DNA of 64,000 bases, taken from contig DATGLS010000032.1 of the NCBI GenBank assembly GCA_035293985.1, positions 1 to 64,000 of the forward strand. The letters are read 5' to 3'. The first letter of the stretch is position 1. Each line of letters starts with the position of its first letter. This stretch comes from JAVDCA01 sp035293985. Lineage in GTDB: Bacteria; Pseudomonadota; Alphaproteobacteria; Rhizobiales; Xanthobacteraceae. Below the pieces are notes generated by a model. It did no database searches. It was not told the origin of the DNA and saw nothing but the letters and a program-made list of their open reading frames with translations. This document shows positions 10,401 to 18,333 of the stretch, in pieces. The translations under genes were made by a program, and so were the position numbers.

Positions 10401-11171
10401 ACGACGACCGCCACCGCGGCGGCCTTTGCGGCCGGCATCGACTATCGGGCGAGTCCCGACACTATCCTGGGCTTCGCACTCGCTGGCGGCGGTACCAGCT
10501 GGGGGCTCGACAGTGGCCTCGGTGGCGGCCGCTCGGACATGTTCCAGGCCGGCCTCTACGGCTCGCAGCGTTGGGGCAACGCCTATCTGTCGGGCGCCCT
10601 CGCCTACAATTTCCACGACGCGACGACCAATCGTACCGTGACGATTGCCGGCACCGACTTGCTGCAGGGGCGCTTCCAGGCGAACGGCGTCGGTGCCCGC
10701 GTCGAGGGCGGCTATCGCTACGGTATGCCGTGGCTCAGCGTCACGCCTTATGCGGCCGCGCAGGTGCAGTCGATCTTCCTGCCGAGCTACGGCGAGACCG
10801 CGACCGCGGGCTCGAACCAGTTCGCGCTCAACTTCGCGTCGCAGACCGCAACGACGACGCGCAGCGAGCTCGGAGGCTGGCTCGACCACAGCACATTGCT
10901 CGAGCGCGGTCGGCTGCTCACGCTTTATGGCCGCCTCGCCTGGGCGCACGACTTCGGCGATACGCCGCGCGCGAGCGCGATTTTCCAGGCGCTGCCGGGC
11001 TCGAATTTCATCGTCAACGGCGCCGCGCCCGCGCGCGATGGCGCCTTGGTGACGACCGGCGCCAAATACGATTTCATGAATGGCTGGTCGTTCACCGCCA
11101 AATTCGATGGCGAGTTCTCGTCGACCACAGCGATCTACAGCGGCACCGGGCTGGTGCGCAAAGTGTGGTGA
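7494..11171 (+). CDS. Autotransporter adhesin-like protein 3
   Basis: This is the third tandem autotransporter, 1225 residues from the ATG at 7494. A longer frame opens at 7413, but only from 7494 does the protein align with the N-terminus of paralog 2 and give a normal signal peptide (MAGLGLGRGHRLALL, hydrophobic core, cleavage near GATA). The paired-cysteine segment CYTGPF...LSCITV follows, then over twenty G-G-I-x-N-x-G repeats. The repeat number is higher than in paralog 2. The linker with AITINQNAG leads into a ~280-residue barrel starting at FSAWGAAYGGSG and ending RKVW. Barrel identity to paralog 1 is very high by eye, suggesting recent duplication or gene conversion between non-adjacent copies. 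Confidence 0.92.
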   Translation: MAGLGLGRGHRLALLASSSCAALLLAGGGATAACYTGPFPVTNNAALSCITVSGTSFSGNVVNSGSGTISPGSGTGAGILVTNASTVAGQISNAGSISVSGDGIRVDANSVVTDGIFNSGQINISAIASGIHLLGISSFGGGITNTGLISSAGIGINIFASTFTGDIVNSGTIAAQGIVVENMVSFGGSITNSHVISSAGVGIDIDVITTFAGGITNSGTLSAAGGGILLGDISSFGGNILNQGTIHSSLQAITFSSVGIFGTSAGGGNITNSGLITASRTAIAINNVSLFAGGITNTGQVTAALGAIALSNISTFAGGITNASGGVISAGTQAIALNNVGTFSGGISNAGTLSGAGGNAAVLVSTFTTFSGGIHNSGLISSASFGIRVTSSGAAAAQFSGGISNSGTIASGNNLFGIAVLSFSTFSGDVSNSGTLAGGGIAIQDLSVFAGSVINSNTISSVNDAIDLDAITTVTGGITNSGAISASATAVIVAEVSSFAGNIVNRGTIQSLQNGIFISGNGVFGSALAAGITNTGLITAGHTGILVENNSLFTGGITNGGTISAGLAGIMITSTSTFLGAIVNSGNITGATAAIDVSGAGNAITINQNAGTITGAIKLSPNGDFLNISGGVINGNVVGQGNGFVNFNLGAGTFTYASPFAMTALGFANINSGTVLVDGSIAATTIDVNNGGTAAGTGTLAGAVNVLSGGTLMPGQPLGTLNVSGSITFNVGSTYAVHITPSASSATSITGAPGRATINGGIVTVTPQVGHYNATQYVIVATTGGRSGAFSGLSVNGAFTGTMTLDYSNPNDVLLDVGAGFSLFSLPLGANQNQQNVLNGINNAILAGDTLPSGFAGLSNLSNSGLLNALTQLSGQNGTGFFQGAFQAGNSFLGLMVNPYVDGRFGNGFGPAIGFARGEPPALPQAAAAFASAMPVKAPPPTFDQRFSAWGAAYGGSGSVRGDPFVGSSTTTATAAAFAAGIDYRASPDTILGFALAGGGTSWGLDSGLGGGRSDMFQAGLYGSQRWGNAYLSGALAYNFHDATTNRTVTIAGTDLLQGRFQANGVGARVEGGYRYGMPWLSVTPYAAAQVQSIFLPSYGETATAGSNQFALNFASQTATTTRSELGGWLDHSTLLERGRLLTLYGRLAWAHDFGDTPRASAIFQALPGSNFIVNGAAPARDGALVTTGAKYDFMNGWSFTAKFDGEFSSTTAIYSGTGLVRKVW

Positions 11172-11312
11172 GCGGGCTGCGCCATCGTGATTTACCGATC
11201 GGCGCACGCTCGCCGTGTCCTCTCGCCCAGTAACCACGCGTCCAACAGCCGCCTTCTGCGCCATTGCCCGATGTGGTACACGGGCCGCGGCACAGCACGG
11301 GCTCATCACCTC

Positions 11313-11918
11313 ATGACAAAGCGTACGATCATCGCGGCGGCGTCTCTCGCGGGCGCCTTCCTGATGGCTTCCGTGGCCGCGCAGCAGCCACCGATGCCGC
11401 GCACCACGGCGCCGCGGCCGGCGCCCCGGGCGCAGCAGCCGGCAGCGCCCCCGGCGCCGGCGGCACCCGTGGAAGGGCCGCAACGCACCTCGGCGAGCTA
11501 CGGCGACTGGGTCGTGCGCTGCGAGATCACAACGACGCAGCCGCCGCAGAAAAACTGCGACATGGAGCAGCTCGCGCAGATGCAGGGCCAGGCCAACCCG
11601 ATCTCGCGCGTCGCGATCCCGCTGCCCGCCAAGGGACAGCCGGCGCGGCTGATCATCCAGGTCCCGGTCAACGTGTCGCTCTCGGCGCCTGTGCGGATCT
11701 CGGCCGACAACAAGGATCATCTGACGGTGGCGTTCCACCGCTGCATCCCGGCCGGCTGCTTCGCCGACACCGAGCTCAAGGAAGAAGAGATCCGGCGCTT
11801 CCGCGTCGAGACCGCGGCCGGCAAGCTGCTCTACAAGGACTCGGGCGACCGCGACGTCACGATCCCACTGTCGTTCAAGGGGTTCGGCCAGGCGTTCGAT
11901 GCGCTGGTCAAGCAGTAA
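11313..11918 (+). CDS. Invasion-associated locus B (IalB) family protein
   Basis: This 201-residue exported protein has an N-terminal signal peptide (MTKRTIIAAASLAGAFLMASVAAQ), a proline/alanine-rich linker to ~residue 55, and an IalB-type domain beginning at YGDWVVRCE and ending FKGFGQAFDAL. The conserved cysteines of the fold (VVRCE, KNCDM, HRCIPAGC) are present. IalB proteins are periplasmic and named from Bartonella invasion, but most homologs belong to non-pathogens and their role is unclear. The upstream in-frame extension from 11187 lacks a signal peptide, so the ATG at 11313 was chosen. It converges on ureE with a heptad-repeat hairpin between the two stops. Confidence 0.88.
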   Translation: MTKRTIIAAASLAGAFLMASVAAQQPPMPRTTAPRPAPRAQQPAAPPAPAAPVEGPQRTSASYGDWVVRCEITTTQPPQKNCDMEQLAQMQGQANPISRVAIPLPAKGQPARLIIQVPVNVSLSAPVRISADNKDHLTVAFHRCIPAGCFADTELKEEEIRRFRVETAAGKLLYKDSGDRDVTIPLSFKGFGQAFDALVKQ

Positions 11919-11920
11919 GG

Positions 11921-11981
11921 CGCGAATAGCGAGTGGTGAATAGCGACTAGAAGCCTACCTATTCGCTATTCGCTATTCTCC
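11921..11981. repeat. Heptad-repeat hairpin H1
   Basis: The left arm consists of tandem 7-mers GCGAATA, GCGAGTG, GTGAATA and GCGACTA. The right arm (11959-11980) is built of the complementary units CTATTCG. The element fills the gap between the convergent stops of the IalB gene and ureE. Confidence 0.85.
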
Positions 11982-11992
11982 AATCCCCACCC

Positions 11993-12586
11993 TTACGATT
12001 TGTCGTGCGCGTGGTCGTGATGGCCATGCGCGTGCGCATGCTCATGACCATGGTCGTGATCGTGATCGTGATCGTGACCGTGGTGACGGTCGTGATCGTG
12101 ATCATGATCATGATCATGATCATGATGATGATCATCGTGGTGATGATCATGGCCCGCATGCGTGCTCGCGCCGTCGGCCTCGAACGGCGCGGTGAGCGGC
12201 GTGAGCTTCGCCGCGACACCGGCGAGCAGCGCCTCGACCTCGGCGTTGCGGCGGACCCGCACCCGGTTGGCGAAGATCTGCACCGGCACGTGGCGATCGC
12301 CGAGCCGCCAGGCCATGCGAGCGAGCGCCGCGGCATCCGGGATGCGCGCTTCGATCAGAGATTCCGCGTCAGCCACGATCTCGATCAGCGTGCCGTCGTC
12401 GAGCACGAGCGCGTCATCGGTCGCAAGCGCCGGCGGATCGGCGAAATCGAATTCGATGCAGGTGCCCCTGCCGGTGAAGAAGAAACCCTGCTTGGTCTGG
12501 CGCTTGTGGAAATCGAGAATGAGCGTATCGCCGGCGGCGGCCGGACGCGGCTCGCCGGCTCGCAGGATTTTCGTCGCGCGTGGCAT
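11993..12586 (-). CDS. ureE: UreE-like urease accessory / nickel-binding protein with His-Asp tail
   Basis: The protein is 197 residues from the ATG at 12586 (MPRATKILRAGE, a typical UreE start); the longer frame from 12640 overlaps pssA and was not used. The N-terminal UreE domain has a strand rich in basic residues (DFHKRQTKQGFFF). The C-terminal ferredoxin-like domain carries A-W-R-L-G-D-R-H-V-P-V-Q, the family's metal-site motif. The last ~55 residues contain about 28 histidines alternating with Asp, a nickel-binding tail as in classical UreE. UreE delivers nickel during urease assembly in the cytoplasm. No other urease gene lies in the window; the neighbours are phospholipid genes. The tail DNA (about 12000-12160) is a near-perfect hexamer-like repeat. 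Confidence 0.87.
   Translation of the reverse strand: MPRATKILRAGEPRPAAAGDTLILDFHKRQTKQGFFFTGRGTCIEFDFADPPALATDDALVLDDGTLIEIVADAESLIEARIPDAAALARMAWRLGDRHVPVQIFANRVRVRRNAEVEALLAGVAAKLTPLTAPFEADGASTHAGHDHHHDDHHHDHDHDHDHDHDRHHGHDHDHDHDHGHEHAHAHGHHDHAHDKS
12003..12160. repeat. Low-complexity GTGATC / CATGAT tract encoding the UreE His-Asp tail
   Basis: On the plus strand the tract alternates runs of GTGATC- and ATCATG-type units. Because the unit is six bases (His-Asp), slippage would change tail length without shifting the frame. Confidence 0.75.
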
Positions 12587-12608
12587 GGTTCGCTTTTGGC
12601 TGGTCCGG

Positions 12609-13538
12609 TCAGTTGAGGCGAGCCGGACGTTCGTCGTCATCCGGCTCGGGCGGCGGCACAGCGGCCGTCGCGGCGGGCGTCACCCCGGCCGCCGCCGCGC
12701 CGGCGGAGGCCGCACTCGCGGCGGCCTCGGCGTCGCGCCGCTCGTGGTCGCGGTATGAGAGCCAGCCGAACGGCAGGCTCGCGAGATACGCGATGGTGCC
12801 GAGCGTGAGCAGCGTCCACGGGTAGCTCACCAGCAGCGCGAAGAACAGCACCACGACCACGAACACGGGCAGCACCATGTCGGGCGCAACGCGATTGCCG
12901 AGCTTCTTGCCGGAATAGACCGGCAGCTTCGAAACCATGAGGAACGCGATCGCCAGCGTATAGACCAGCGTGACCGGCGCCTCGACCGCGAGCTTGGGCA
13001 CGCCGAGAAGCGCGATGTAGATCGGCAGCAGCACCGTGATGGCCCCGGCGGGCGCCGGCATGCCGACGAAGAAATTACCGGCCCAGGCGGGGCGGTTGGG
13101 GTCGTCGATCATCACGTTGAAGCGCGCGAGCCGCAGCCCGGCGCAGATCGCGTACACCATGGCCGCGATCCAGCCCGCCGACTTGAGCTCGTGCAGGCCC
13201 CAGAAATAGAGGATGAGCCCGGGCGCGACGCCGAAGTTGACGAAGTCGGCGAGGCTGTCGAGCTCGGCGCCGAAGCGCGAGGTGCCGCGCAGCAGGCGCG
13301 CGACGCGGCCGTCGATGCCGTCGAGCACGGCCGCGAGCACGATCGCGCCAAGCGCGATCTCGAGCCGGCCCTCGACCGCGAACGGGATGGCGGTCAACCC
13401 GGCGCAGAGCGCCAGCAGGGTGATCACGTTCGGCACCAGCGTGCGCACCGGGATGGTGCGGAAGCGCCCGCGCAGACGGCGGCGGTCGGGCCCGTCGGGC
13501 CGATTGGGGTCGATGGGCGGAAAGAAGGCTGAGGGCAT
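12609..13538 (-). CDS. pssA: CDP-diacylglycerol--serine O-phosphatidyltransferase
   Basis: This 309-residue inner-membrane enzyme makes phosphatidylserine from CDP-diacylglycerol and serine. The CDP-alcohol phosphotransferase signature is complete: DGIDGRVARLL, then G and two spaced Asp in FGAELDSLAD (about residues 73-98). Several hydrophobic helices follow (GWIAAMVYAICAG, ITVLLPIYIALLG, VLPVFVVVVLFFALL). The N-terminus is basic and proline-rich and the C-terminus is an Ala/Pro-rich tail. The gene lies just downstream of psd on the same strand, so the two consecutive steps to phosphatidylethanolamine are encoded together. The intergenic gap holds a REP-like repeat. Confidence 0.95.
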   Translation of the reverse strand: MPSAFFPPIDPNRPDGPDRRRLRGRFRTIPVRTLVPNVITLLALCAGLTAIPFAVEGRLEIALGAIVLAAVLDGIDGRVARLLRGTSRFGAELDSLADFVNFGVAPGLILYFWGLHELKSAGWIAAMVYAICAGLRLARFNVMIDDPNRPAWAGNFFVGMPAPAGAITVLLPIYIALLGVPKLAVEAPVTLVYTLAIAFLMVSKLPVYSGKKLGNRVAPDMVLPVFVVVVLFFALLVSYPWTLLTLGTIAYLASLPFGWLSYRDHERRDAEAAASAASAGAAAAGVTPAATAAVPPPEPDDDERPARLN

Positions 13539-13580
13539 GAGGGAGAATATAGAGAGTTGGGACCGGGCGCGCCACAGGCA

Positions 13581-13660
13581 TGGCCCGCATGGAGCGCAAG
13601 CGGAATGCGGGGGCAGTGTTTCCCCGGATTGCGGCGCAACGCGCCTCCAACCGGGCTACG
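13581..13660. repeat. REP-like palindromic element R1
   Basis: The left half GGCCCGCATGGAGCGCAAGC and the right half ending CCGGGCTACG are imperfect inverted complements. It lies between psd and pssA. Other copies are at 21269, 26426, 26903, 27024, 33734, 38447 and 53676. Confidence 0.75.
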
Positions 13661-13662
13661 CG

Positions 13663-14364
13663 TCAACCTACTCTGAACGTACGACCGCTGTCGGCGGCGC
13701 GCAGGTCGGCGAGCACCGTCTCGCCGGCGATCGCGGTCTGCCCTTCGGCGACCATCGGGCGCACGCCTTCGGGCAGATAGACGTCGAGGCGCGAGCCGAA
13801 GCGGATCATGCCGAAGCGCTCGCCCGCCCCGATGGTGACGCCCTCGCGCACGAACGAGACGATGCGGCGGGCGACGAGGCCGGCGATCTGCACCACCACG
13901 ATGCGGACGCCGCTCGCGGTGGCGATGACGAGCGCGTTCCTCTCATTGTCCTCGCTCGCCTTGTCGAGATCGGCATTGATGAACTTGCCGGAACGGTAGG
14001 CGATGCGCTCGATCTTCCCGCTCACCGGGCTGCGGTTCACGTGGCAATTGAACACGCTCATGAAGATCGACACGCGGGTGAGCGGCTTCGGGCCGAGGCC
14101 GAGCTCGGCCGGCGGCACCGCGTTGATGATCCGGCTCACGCGGCCATCGGCGGGCGACACCACGATGCCGTCGCGCACCGGCGTCACCCGCTTCGGATCG
14201 CGGAAGAAATAGGCGCACCAGACGGTCAGCACGGTGCCGACCCAGCCGAGCGGCGTCCACACCCAGAACAGGATCAGGCTCGCGAGCGCGAAGCCGCCGA
14301 CGAAGGGAAAGCCCTCGTGATTGATCGGCGCGAGCTGCGAGCGGATGGATTTGATGACGGACAT
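13663..14364 (-). CDS. psd: Phosphatidylserine decarboxylase proenzyme (short, type A)
   Basis: This 233-residue proenzyme decarboxylates phosphatidylserine to phosphatidylethanolamine. It has an N-terminal membrane helix (FVGGFALASLILFWVWTPLG), the motif SPADGRV, the strand FMSVFNCHVNRSP typical of the family, and the self-cleavage region MIRFGSRLD near residue 195, where Ser after Gly becomes the pyruvoyl group. The length fits the short pyruvoyl-dependent form of Rhizobiales. It is on the same strand as pssA, with the ABC exporter gene upstream. Confidence 0.95.
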   Translation of the reverse strand: MSVIKSIRSQLAPINHEGFPFVGGFALASLILFWVWTPLGWVGTVLTVWCAYFFRDPKRVTPVRDGIVVSPADGRVSRIINAVPPAELGLGPKPLTRVSIFMSVFNCHVNRSPVSGKIERIAYRSGKFINADLDKASEDNERNALVIATASGVRIVVVQIAGLVARRIVSFVREGVTIGAGERFGMIRFGSRLDVYLPEGVRPMVAEGQTAIAGETVLADLRAADSGRTFRVG

Positions 14365-14396
14365 GTTGAATCGACATCAGAGCCGTTTGTTGGACA

Positions 14397-14523
14397 TCGT
14401 CATGGCCGGGCTTAGCCGTTCGAAGAACGGCATCGCTTTCGCTCGCCTATGCCCGGCCATCCACGTCTTGCTTTCGCGAGAGCCAGAAAGACCTGGATGC
14501 CGGGGACAAGCCCGGGCATGACG
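14397..14523. repeat. Dispersed palindromic repeat P1 (CGTCATGGCCGGG family)
   Basis: The ends CGTCATGGCCGGG and CCCGGGCATGACG are inverted complements. The centre contains GCCCGGCCATCCACGTCTTG, shared with the second copy at 57203-57292. It occupies most of the gap between psd and the ABC exporter. Confidence 0.75.
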
Positions 14524-14548
14524 GCAGAGTTGTGTCGAGACATGTCCT

Positions 14549-16519
14549 TCACTCCGCCGCATCGGCGGCCGGCACGATCTCGGCGACCGGCGGCGGATTG
14601 CGGTTGGGCGCGACCTCGTCGCTCTCGAAACGCGCGAGCGCCGCGCGCGCCTGCTCGGCCTCGCGCTGCCGGTTCCACATGCTGGCATAGAGCCCGCCGC
14701 TCGCCAGCAGTGCCTCATGGGTGCCGCGCTCCGCGATCGCGCCCTGATCGAGGACGATGATCTCGTCGGCGCCGACGATGGTGGAAAGCCGGTGCGCGAT
14801 GACGAGCGTGGTGCGGTTCTTCGCCACGCGGTCGAGCGCGTCCTGGATCTCGCGTTCGGTGTGGCTGTCGAGCGCCGAAGTCGCCTCGTCGAGCAGCAGG
14901 ATCGGCGGGCCCTTGAGGATGGTGCGCGCGATGGCGACGCGCTGCTTCTCGCCGCCGGAGAGCTTCAGGCCGCGCTCGCCCACCTCGGTGTCGTAGCCCT
15001 TCGGCATCAGGCGGATGAATCCGTCGATCTGGGCGAGCCGCGCCGCCGCCTCGATGTCGGCGTCGCTCGCGTCCCAGCGGCCATAGCGGATGTTGTAGCG
15101 CACCGTGTCGTTGAACAGCACCGTGTCCTGCGGCACCATGCCGATGGCGTTGCGCAGCGAGGCTTGCGTCACGTCGCGGATGTCCTGCCCCTCGATGGTG
15201 ATGCGGCCGCCCGTCACCTCGTAGAAGCGGAAGATCAGGCGCGACACCGTCGATTTGCCGGCGCCCGAGGGCCCGACGATCGCGACCGTCTTTCCGGCGG
15301 GCACCTCGAAGGTGAGCCCCTTCAGGATCGGCCGCGCCGGCTCGTAGGCGAAGCGCACGTCCTCGAAGCGGATGGTGCCGGCGCGCACCACGAGCGGCGG
15401 CGCGCCCGGGCGGTCCTTGATCTCGGGGTCGCGCGCCAGGATGCCGAACATCATCTCGATGTCGATCACGGCCTGCTTGATCTCGCGATACAGCATGCCC
15501 ATGAAGTTGAGCGGCTGGTAGAGCTGGATCATCATGGCGTTTATCATGACGAAGTCGCCGATGGTCTTGCTGCCGTTGCGGATGCCGAACGCGCACATCA
15601 CCATCACGGCCGTCAAGCCCAATGTGAACACCACCGCCTGCCCGACATTGAGCACCGCGAGCGACACGTACGAGTTGACGCTCGCCACCTCGTAGCGCGC
15701 CATCGAGCGGTCGTAGCGCCGGGTCTCGTGCGGCTCGGCGCCGAAGTATTTGACGGTCTCGTAGTTGAGCAGCGAGTCGATCGCCTTGGCGTTGGCGTCG
15801 CCGTCGCTGTCGTTCATGGCGCGGCGGATGCCGATGCGCCACTCGGTCGCCGAATAGGTGTAGCCCATGTAGAGCGCGACGGTCGCCGTGATCGCCGCCA
15901 CGTAGCGCCAGTCGAACTGGTAGAGCAGCACGATCACGATCAGCGCGAGCTCGACCACCGTCGGTACCGCCTGCACGATCACGAGGCGCACGATCGTCTC
16001 GATCGCGTCGCGCCCGCGCTGGAGCACCCGGGTGAGCCCGCCGGTCTTGCGCTCCAGATGGAAGCGGAGCGACAGCGCATGCATATGCTCGAAGGTCAGA
16101 AGCGCGATGCGGCGCACCGCGTGCATCGCGACCTTGGCGAAGATGCCGTCGCGCACCTGGGTGAGCGCGGCCATCAGGATGCGCATGCCGCCGTAAACGA
16201 GGGTCAGGAGAATGGGCGCAGCGAGCGTCCAGGTGACCCATGAATCGAGCCAGCCCCCTTGCGTGGCCCCGTGCAGCATGGGGGGCGCGTCGGGATGGCC
16301 GGCGAGGGCATCGGTCGCCCATTTGAAGGTGAACGGCACCGCGATGGTCGCGAGCTTGGCGAACAAGAGCAGCACCAGGGCGCCGACCACCCGCAGCCGC
16401 AGATCGAGGCGATCGGCCGGCCAGATATAGGGCCACAGATGCGCGAGCGTGCCGAGCAAAGTCCCAGGCTTCGCGGCGGATGGCGAAGGGGGAACGGAAG
16501 CAGTCTGGTGGACGTTCAT
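14549..16519 (-). CDS. Atm1-type ABC exporter (fused permease and ATPase)
   Basis: This 656-residue half-transporter has an N-terminal ABC transmembrane domain (about residues 40-340) and a C-terminal ATPase with Walker A GPSGAGKST, signature LSGGEKQR, Walker B ILLLDEATSALD and H-loop VIAHRLST. The permease segment FVMINAMMIQLYQPLNFMG followed by REIKQAVIDIE is characteristic of the Atm1/ABCB7/HMT1 group, which exports glutathione-linked sulfur or metal species. A start at the ATG 16519 (MNVHQTASVPP) is preferred over an arginine-rich extension from 16594. The gene is divergent from a LOG-family gene. Substrate assignment is by family only. Confidence 0.9.
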   Translation of the reverse strand: MNVHQTASVPPSPSAAKPGTLLGTLAHLWPYIWPADRLDLRLRVVGALVLLLFAKLATIAVPFTFKWATDALAGHPDAPPMLHGATQGGWLDSWVTWTLAAPILLTLVYGGMRILMAALTQVRDGIFAKVAMHAVRRIALLTFEHMHALSLRFHLERKTGGLTRVLQRGRDAIETIVRLVIVQAVPTVVELALIVIVLLYQFDWRYVAAITATVALYMGYTYSATEWRIGIRRAMNDSDGDANAKAIDSLLNYETVKYFGAEPHETRRYDRSMARYEVASVNSYVSLAVLNVGQAVVFTLGLTAVMVMCAFGIRNGSKTIGDFVMINAMMIQLYQPLNFMGMLYREIKQAVIDIEMMFGILARDPEIKDRPGAPPLVVRAGTIRFEDVRFAYEPARPILKGLTFEVPAGKTVAIVGPSGAGKSTVSRLIFRFYEVTGGRITIEGQDIRDVTQASLRNAIGMVPQDTVLFNDTVRYNIRYGRWDASDADIEAAARLAQIDGFIRLMPKGYDTEVGERGLKLSGGEKQRVAIARTILKGPPILLLDEATSALDSHTEREIQDALDRVAKNRTTLVIAHRLSTIVGADEIIVLDQGAIAERGTHEALLASGGLYASMWNRQREAEQARAALARFESDEVAPNRNPPPVAEIVPAADAAE

Positions 16520-16692
16520 GCGCTGGTGGTTGCCCGGCTCCGGCCGCCGCGGCGGCCGTCCATGCGTTGATGGGTGCCCATCATATAGGCGCAATTCGCC
16601 GCGTCATCAGCCTGTCGATGGCTGTTTTGCGGCATTTTCCTTGCCCCGCGGCTCGGCTTGACGCTGGTGGACCCGCGGTGCCACATGCCCGC

Positions 16693-17310
16693 ATGGTTCA
16701 GATCATGGGTCAGATTCGGAAGGTTTGCGTCTATTGCGGTTCGAGCCCCGGCCAGGATCCGATCTTTCGCGCGGCAGCAACGCGGCTCGGCGAGATTCTC
16801 GCCGCTGCCGGCATCGGTCTCGTCTACGGCGGGGGCGCGGGCGGGATGATGGGGGCGGTCGCGGCCGGCGTGCAGGCGGGCGGCGGCGAGATCATCGGCA
16901 TCATTCCGGGCTTCCTCACCGGCCGGGAAAATGTGTTTCGCGGCGCGACCGAAGTCGTGGTCACCGAGGATATGCATGAGCGCAAGCGCATCATGTTCGA
17001 GCGCTCGGATGCGTTCGTGGCGTTGCCGGGCGGCATCGGCACGCTCGAGGAGCTGGTCGAGCAGCTCACCTGGGCGCAGCTCGGCCGGCACAGGAAGCCG
17101 ATCCTGATCGCCAACATCAACGGGTTCTGGAGCGGCCTGCTCGGCGTGCTCGAGCACATGGGGCGCAGCGGCTTCATCCATTCCACCGCGCATCTGAATT
17201 TTCTCGTCGCCGACGACGTCGAGGCGATCCTGCCGATGCTGACCGCCGCGGCGGCTCTGGTGTCGGAGGACGAGAAGGCGGGCGAGCGTGCGGCGGTGCG
17301 GCGGCTGTAG
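16693..17310 (+). CDS. LOG-family protein (TIGR00730 type), putative nucleotide 5'-monophosphate phosphoribohydrolase
   Basis: This 205-residue Rossmann-fold protein has an N-terminal VCVYCGSSPG, then GLVYGGGAGGMMGAVA, and the catalytic LOG motif PGGIGTLEE near residue 110. Homologs cleave nucleoside 5'-monophosphates, in plants and some bacteria releasing cytokinin bases. The frame opens upstream at 16480, but similarity begins only at MVQIMGQIRKV, so 16693 (or 16705) is the likely start. It is divergent from the ABC exporter and converges on the GNSH gene with a gap of 16 bp. Confidence 0.88.
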   Translation: MVQIMGQIRKVCVYCGSSPGQDPIFRAAATRLGEILAAAGIGLVYGGGAGGMMGAVAAGVQAGGGEIIGIIPGFLTGRENVFRGATEVVVTEDMHERKRIMFERSDAFVALPGGIGTLEELVEQLTWAQLGRHRKPILIANINGFWSGLLGVLEHMGRSGFIHSTAHLNFLVADDVEAILPMLTAAAALVSEDEKAGERAAVRRL

Positions 17311-17326
17311 GGATCAGGCGGTAGCG

Positions 17327-18331
17327 CTATTTGGCCTGTGCCGCGGCGCCGTTGAGAATATGGGCGATGTCTGCTTCCAGGCGGCGCGCCACCCCCGCGC
17401 GGTAATGCTCGAGGTCGTCGAAATTGCCGCCGTCGCGGGCGATCGGTGAATCGACGAAATAATCGAGAAAGCCGCGCCGCGGCGCGCCGCTCGCGATCCG
17501 CGCCAGGCGCGCCTTGCACGCCGCGATCTGCGCCGCCGTCTCGGCCTCGCGCGGCAGCCGCGAGTAGTATTCCGGCGGAAACAGGATCACGACCGGCGTG
17601 TCGGCGGGCGCGGCCGCGAGCTCGGCGGCGAGCTGGTCGATCGCGGGAAACCGATAGGCCGCGGGGTCGACCGCGGACGTATCGAACGCGGGCGGGGGCG
17701 GCGGCGTCGGATAGTCGAACTTGTAGCCGGGCGGAATGCCGCGCTCGTAGTCGTCGTAGCCGCGCGGATCGGATGGCTTGACGAGATGGAGCGTGCTCTC
17801 GATGCGCCGGATGGCGGCGCCGCCCGCCCGCGTGCTGAGCAGATTGACCAGATATGCGAAATCGCTGTCGCCGTAGAGCCAGAACGGGAACCAGTTCCAC
17901 GGACGTGGGTCCGGCACGCACCAGCGCCCGTCGGTCGCGAGCACGAGCGCGCCGATTTTTGCGTGGTGGCGGATGAACCAGTGCGCCACCGCGAGCTGCT
18001 CGGGCGCATCCGCCCCGGGGATCGCGAGCTGCACGAAGCTCAGGCCGGTTTGCTCGGTAAGCCGCGCGGGATCGAGCAATTGCCCGTGCGAGTTGCCGAA
18101 GATCGCGGCGTTGAAGTGTTGGCTGCGCCCGAGGCTCACATTGGCGGTGCGCTGGGACGTGTCGGAGATCCCGACGAGCCCGATGCTGGGAAAGCGGCCG
18201 CTGTCGTAAGGATCGACCGCGACGATGAAGGCGAACACGACCGCGAGCGTAGCGAGAAAGACCGCGACGAGGCGCAGCGCGTAGCCGCGCCACACGGCCT
18301 CGCTCGACTCGATGCTCGACGGCCCGGTCAA
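17327..18331 (-). CDS. Membrane-anchored SGNH-like protein 1, partner of MBOAT acyltransferase
   Basis: This 334-residue protein has one N-terminal transmembrane helix (LRLVAVFLATLAVVFAFIVAV) followed by DPYDSGRFPS and a periplasmic domain. The motif AAIFGNSHGQLLDPARL resembles block I of SGNH/AlgJ-AlgX proteins, with N in place of D (GNSH for GDSH). HFNAAIFG and HYRAGVARRLE are also conserved in the paralog at 19832. Its frame starts immediately after the MBOAT stop (TGACGTTG), giving a TTG start at 18331; a GTG at 18295 is an alternative. Tight spacing implies co-translation. The role is probably transfer or handling of acyl groups on an exported glycan, inferred from context. Confidence 0.72.
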   Translation of the reverse strand: MTGPSSIESSEAVWRGYALRLVAVFLATLAVVFAFIVAVDPYDSGRFPSIGLVGISDTSQRTANVSLGRSQHFNAAIFGNSHGQLLDPARLTEQTGLSFVQLAIPGADAPEQLAVAHWFIRHHAKIGALVLATDGRWCVPDPRPWNWFPFWLYGDSDFAYLVNLLSTRAGGAAIRRIESTLHLVKPSDPRGYDDYERGIPPGYKFDYPTPPPPPAFDTSAVDPAAYRFPAIDQLAAELAAAPADTPVVILFPPEYYSRLPREAETAAQIAACKARLARIASGAPRRGFLDYFVDSPIARDGGNFDDLEHYRAGVARRLEADIAHILNGAAAQAK

Positions 18332-18333
18332 CG

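Noticed and set aside
12005..12616. Plus-strand frame over the UreE tail giving a Val/Ile/Met-rich 'membrane' peptide
   Set aside because: It is the antisense of the His-Asp hexamer tract; the UreE domain on the minus strand explains the sequence.
14717..16243. 508-codon open frame antisense to the ABC exporter
   Set aside because: The sense strand encodes complete Walker A, signature and Walker B motifs; the antisense product is compositionally biased and has no recognisable features.
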